In this document: piece after piece, positions 60,917-64,000 of the stretch | Layout: each line of letters starts with the position of its first letter | Position numbering within the stretch: position 1 is the stretch's first letter | Origin: Paragemmobacter straminiformis | GTDB taxonomy: Bacteria > Pseudomonadota > Alphaproteobacteria > Rhodobacterales > Rhodobacteraceae | DNA length: 64,000 nucleotides | Direction: 5' to 3' | NCBI RefSeq assembly: GCF_014243445.1 | Contig: NZ_JACLQD010000003.1 | Location: forward strand, 558,001 to 622,000 | Made by a program: the position numbers and the translations under genes | The notes under the pieces: model-generated | What the model saw: only the letters and a program-made list of their open reading frames with translations | What the model was told of the DNA's origin: nothing | Databases searched by the model: none

Positions 60917-62995
60917 TTATGCGCCGATGGCACGGATGCGGGTGTTGCCGTAGTCGAGCGTTTCGGCCACGTAGCCGGGCGGAACCAGCGTCGTCGCGTT
61001 GTGCTGGTGCAGCAGGGCAGGGCCGGGCACGCGGTCGCCTGCATAAAGTTTGGTGCGGTCGTAGCGCGGGGTTTCCAGCGTGCGGCCATCGTCAAAGGTG
61101 GTCGGGCGCACGAACATCAGCGCGCGGTCGATGCTTGACCCGTCGGTCTTGGCAATCGTCGGAATCTCGATCCGCCGGACCGAGGCCGAGCCGATGACGC
61201 GCAGGGTGATCAATTCCACCTCGGCGTCGCGGTAGCTGTAGCCATAGTCTTGCTGGTGCTGGTCGTGGAAACTGTCGGCGATGGTTTTCACATTGGCCGC
61301 CGTGACCTCTCCTTCGGGCATGTCGGCGCGCAGTTCGAACCCCTGGCCGTGGTAGCGGCATTCGGCAAGGACCGTCAGGCGCTGCTGGTCGCGCGGGATG
61401 CCGTCGCTGTCGAGTTCTTCGGCCACACGCGCGCGCAGCACCGAGACGGCGGCGTTGATGCGGGCGAATTCGGCAGGCCCTGCCTTGTTCAATTCAACGA
61501 TCACCGCTTCGGTATGTTCGTATTGCAGATCGGTTTTCAGCAGTCCGACGGCAGCGGTGATGCCGGGTGCCACGGGCACGATCACATCGCGGCAGGACAT
61601 CGCCTCGGCCAGTGCCACGCCGTGCAGGGGGCCCGCGCCGCCAAAGGGCATGATCGAGAACTCGCGCGGGTCGACGCCGCGCGCGACCGAGTTCGAGCGG
61701 ATCGCCAGGGCCATGTTGTTGTTGATGATCTTGATGATGCCAAGCGCGGCTTGCTTGACCGTCATGCCCAGCGGGCGGGCGATCTTTTCTTCGATGGCCT
61801 TGTGGGACAGGCTGGCGTCGAGTTTCAGGTCGCCGCCAAGCGCCATGTCGGGGTCAAGGCGTCCCAGCACGATCTGCGCGTCGGTCACGGTGGGTTCCAC
61901 CCCGCCGCGCCCGTAGCAGGCCGGCCCCGGCTCGGAACCCGCCGAGCGGGGTCCGACATGGAAGGCACCCGCCTCGTCGATGAAGGCGACCGATCCGCCG
62001 CCCGCGCCGATGGTGACAAGATCGATCATCGGCGTCAGCACCGGATGGCCCGACACATAGGTGTCGCGCGGGTTCATGATCTTCACCTCGCCCGCCGGAA
62101 TGGTGGAAATGTCGGCCGAGGTGCCGCCGATGTCGACGGTGATGATGTTGGCCACACCCGCCATGCCGCCTTCGGACGCGCCGCCGATGACACCGCCCGC
62201 AGGGCCGGACATCAGGATACGGATCGGCCGCTTGGCACAGGCTTCGACGGTCGAGACGCCGCCATTCGATTGCATGATGCGCAGTTTCGACATCACGCCC
62301 GCCTCGCGCAGGCGGGCGTCGAGGTCGCGCAGGTAGAAGGCGGTCTTCGGGCCGACGTAGCAGTTCATCGCGGCGGTCGAGAAACGCTCGTATTCGCGCA
62401 TCACATTGGCCACTTCCGAGGAAAGCGTGACATAGGCGTCGGGCATTTCCTCGAGCACGATTTCCTTGGCGCGGCGTTCATGCGTGTCGTTCAGGAAGGC
62501 GAACATGAAACCGATCACGACCGAGTTGATGCCGCGTTTGCGGAACACGGCGCAGGCATCGCGCACGGCCTGTTCGTCGAGCGGGGTTTCGATCTGGCCC
62601 GTGGGGGGAAGGATGCGTTCGCGCACCGCAATGCGGTTGCGGCGCTTGACGAGCGGTTGGCTTTGCCACGGCACGTCGAAATGCAGCGAGAAATTATAGG
62701 GCCGCTTGTGGCGGCCGATGTGCAGGATGTCGCGGAACCCTTCGGTCGTGATCATCCCGCATTCCGAACCGTTGTGTTCGATGGTGATGTTGGTCGCCGT
62801 GGTGGTGCCGTGGACGATCACGTCCACCTCGGCCGGATCGATGCCCGCCATGGTGCAGATGCCCTGCACGCCTTGGACGACCCCGATGGACTGGTTCTTC
62901 AGCGTGGTGGGAACCTTGTGGTAAAAGACCCCCTTGGTGCATTCGAGGACGAGATCGGTGTTCGTCCCCCCGACGTCGACGCCAATTCTGGCCAT
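60917..62995 (-). CDS. HyuA-family hydantoinase/oxoprolinase subunit A (copy 3)
   Basis: A 692-aa HyuA protein, close to copy 1 in motif and layout: GVDVGGTNTDLVLECTKG, VHGTTTATNITIEHNGSECG, HIGRHKRPYNFSLHFDVPWQ, SNGGVSTVEACAKRP, MSGPAGGVIGGASEGG and VDIGGTSADISTIPAGE. In the first motif the usual GGTFTD reads GGTNTD, a change next to the phosphate-binding residues that is not seen in copies 1 and 2. ATG at 62995 is fixed by AGGAGAGAG just upstream; a longer frame is ignored. It is preceded by the carbamoyl-hydrolase gene and an 11-bp intercistronic hairpin. Confidence 0.93.
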   Translation of the reverse strand: MARIGVDVGGTNTDLVLECTKGVFYHKVPTTLKNQSIGVVQGVQGICTMAGIDPAEVDVIVHGTTTATNITIEHNGSECGMITTEGFRDILHIGRHKRPYNFSLHFDVPWQSQPLVKRRNRIAVRERILPPTGQIETPLDEQAVRDACAVFRKRGINSVVIGFMFAFLNDTHERRAKEIVLEEMPDAYVTLSSEVANVMREYERFSTAAMNCYVGPKTAFYLRDLDARLREAGVMSKLRIMQSNGGVSTVEACAKRPIRILMSGPAGGVIGGASEGGMAGVANIITVDIGGTSADISTIPAGEVKIMNPRDTYVSGHPVLTPMIDLVTIGAGGGSVAFIDEAGAFHVGPRSAGSEPGPACYGRGGVEPTVTDAQIVLGRLDPDMALGGDLKLDASLSHKAIEEKIARPLGMTVKQAALGIIKIINNNMALAIRSNSVARGVDPREFSIMPFGGAGPLHGVALAEAMSCRDVIVPVAPGITAAVGLLKTDLQYEHTEAVIVELNKAGPAEFARINAAVSVLRARVAEELDSDGIPRDQQRLTVLAECRYHGQGFELRADMPEGEVTAANVKTIADSFHDQHQQDYGYSYRDAEVELITLRVIGSASVRRIEIPTIAKTDGSSIDRALMFVRPTTFDDGRTLETPRYDRTKLYAGDRVPGPALLHQHNATTLVPPGYVAETLDYGNTRIRAIGA

Positions 62996-63044
62996 GATCT
63001 CTCTCCTGCTGTGGCTGGCTTCCGCCTCTGGCGGGCGGTGATCG

Positions 63045-63071
63045 GCCAGACCCGCCGCATGCGGGTCTGGC
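63045..63071 (-). terminator. 11-bp intercistronic hairpin in the minus-strand hyu operon
   Basis: GCCAGACCCGC (63045-63055) and GCGGGTCTGGC (63061-63071) are exact complements around the 5-nt loop CGCAT. It sits between the isochorismatase-like stop and the hyuA copy 3 start. Without a T-run it probably stabilises the upstream message or attenuates the downstream genes rather than terminating. Confidence 0.55.
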
Positions 63072-63083
63072 GCTTTGGTCAGG

Positions 63084-63806
63084 TCACTCGGCGGCGATCT
63101 TCTTCGCGGCAAGGCCGTTGACGTAGTTCACGCAGGTCTCGACCGTTTCGACGTCGCCGAACTTGGCGTCGATGTCGAAGAGGTTCCACGCCACGGCACC
63201 AGGGACGCGGTCGCCGATGGCTTCTTTCACCGCGATGGGGCGGAAACCGTCGGCAAGGCCGTCACAGATGGTCTGGCGCACGCAGGCGCAGGCGGTGACG
63301 CCGGTCACGAGGATGGTGTCCACGTTGTTGGCGCGCAGGATGCCGGCCAGTTCCGTGCCGTGGAAGGCCGAGGCGCGTTTCTTCAGCAGCGTGTATTCGC
63401 CCTCGATCGGGGCGATGCGGCTGTCGATGGCCCAGAGGTCCTTGTCCTTCAGGTTCACGACATCGACGGGGATCTTGTTGTGCCACAGGCCCATGTCGGT
63501 GAAATCGGCGTTGCGGTCGGTGATTTCATAGGCGGTGGTCACGTGGATCACCGGCAGATGCGCGGCGCGGAAGGCTTTCAGCAGCGCCTGCATGCCGGGG
63601 ATGATCTCGTTGTCCATCTTCTCCTGATCGCAGGTGAAGGGGTTGCCGGGGCGGGTCCAGGCGTTGGCAAGGTCGACGCTGACCAGCGCGGGGCGCTTGC
63701 CAAAGCCGACGCGGCGCTGGAAGCCACGGGCTTGGTAAAGTTTGCTTGCCGTGTCGAAGGCGGCTTGCAGCAGGCGGTCCAGTTCCTTGGTGTCGACGTC
63801 GCTCAT
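63084..63806 (-). CDS. Isochorismatase-superfamily amidohydrolase, N-carbamoylsarcosine-amidohydrolase-like
   Basis: A 240-aa cysteine amidohydrolase. It begins with a helical part, then RRVGFGKRPALVSVDLANAW. The triad of the N-carbamoylsarcosine amidohydrolase group is in place: Asp45 in SVDLANAW, Lys142 in LLKKRASAFHGTEL and Cys175 in TGVTACACVRQT. The GFGKRPAL and ASAFHGTEL patterns match that enzyme better than generic isochorismatases. It would hydrolyse N-carbamoylsarcosine or a similar carbamoyl compound to amine, carbon dioxide and ammonia, the step after N-methylhydantoin ring opening by HyuA/HyuB copy 3. ATG at 63806 has AGGAGAA just upstream. It is the first gene of the minus-strand operon. 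Confidence 0.88.
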   Translation of the reverse strand: MSDVDTKELDRLLQAAFDTASKLYQARGFQRRVGFGKRPALVSVDLANAWTRPGNPFTCDQEKMDNEIIPGMQALLKAFRAAHLPVIHVTTAYEITDRNADFTDMGLWHNKIPVDVVNLKDKDLWAIDSRIAPIEGEYTLLKKRASAFHGTELAGILRANNVDTILVTGVTACACVRQTICDGLADGFRPIAVKEAIGDRVPGAVAWNLFDIDAKFGDVETVETCVNYVNGLAAKKIAAE

Positions 63807-64000
63807 GGCGTATTCTCCTGTCGTTGATGCGGCGGGCGCCATGCCCGGCCTTGCGATGCGAGCCTGTGTCTTTCCCTGTATGTGTTGGGAAATGCCGCTC
63901 TGTCGGGGATGATCGCGAAAGGACGGCTTGCTGTGAAATGGCATATGGGCAAATATTGATGCATCAGGCGCATCAGTGGGGGCGGGCGGCGCATGCGGGA
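63807..64000. promoter_or_regulatory. Upstream region of the minus-strand hyu operon
   Basis: The last 194 nt contain no convincing gene. A perfect 10-bp palindrome TGATGCATCA at 63957-63966, followed by a partial copy GCATCA at 63970-63974, is the only ordered signal and could be a regulator site for the operon that starts at 63806. The window ends before any upstream neighbour can be seen. Confidence 0.35.

Noticed and set aside
28315-63001. Composite transposon bounded by inverted hyu copies
   Set aside because: The copies are full-length genes with diverged sequence; no transposase, terminal repeat or target duplication is visible.
63803-63994. Short minus-strand frame at the window end
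   Set aside because: No ribosome site or similarity, and it overlaps the probable promoter of the minus-strand operon.

Overview
The window is 64 kb of uniformly GC-rich, densely packed bacterial chromosome. Frequent 1-4 nt stop/start overlaps, the gene repertoire and the codon bias fit an alphaproteobacterium, most likely of the Rhodobacteraceae/Paracoccaceae type. That placement is by overall impression; no rRNA or tRNA gene is present to confirm it. I saw no insertion sequence, phage gene, CRISPR array or replication origin.

Region 1 (1-15.7 kb) is the end of a type VI secretion locus. It holds tssL (5' end cut by the window), tssM, tagF and pppA, then a minus-strand operon encoding a membrane-anchored M15 peptidase, a caspase-like protease with Sel1 repeats and a secreted protein of unknown function. 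Across a divergent promoter region lie an OmpA-like protein, the PpkA-type kinase and two large unknown proteins. The last of these carries what looks like an atypical kinase domain.

Region 2 (15.8-24.7 kb) is ordinary chromosome: a FixH-like protein with a di-haem MauG/peroxidase, a small lipoprotein, a membrane alkaline-phosphatase-superfamily protein, a 76-aa protein, RNase R and a chemoreceptor.

Region 3 (24.8-63.8 kb) is a large catabolic island for cyclic amides, imides and ureido compounds. It has three separate HyuA/HyuB (hydantoinase/oxoprolinase) pairs, an N-carbamoyl-D-amino-acid hydrolase with an intact Glu-Lys-Cys triad, and an N-carbamoylsarcosine-amidohydrolase-like protein. 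It also has PxpABC beside a free biotin carboxylase and biotin carrier (together the parts of a split urea-carboxylase-like enzyme), a Ser-Ser-Lys amidase and a NodB-fold protein that may be a cyclic imidase. A PotABCD-type ABC importer has two ATPases and two solute-binding paralogues. CoA-ester enzymes (acyl-CoA dehydrogenase, class III CoA-transferase, MaoC-type hydratase), an ene-reductase and two SDRs could process the carbon skeletons. LysR, AraC and GntR regulators punctuate the island.

The most unusual points are: the kinase-like protein and the caspase/M15 operon of the T6SS locus; the hyuBA-pxpA-BCCP-BC-pxpBC operon; a leaderless solute-binding protein translationally coupled to a GntR regulator with two winged helices; a perfect palindrome inside the -35/-10 spacer of the importer promoter; and an importer ATPase that lacks its H-loop histidine.
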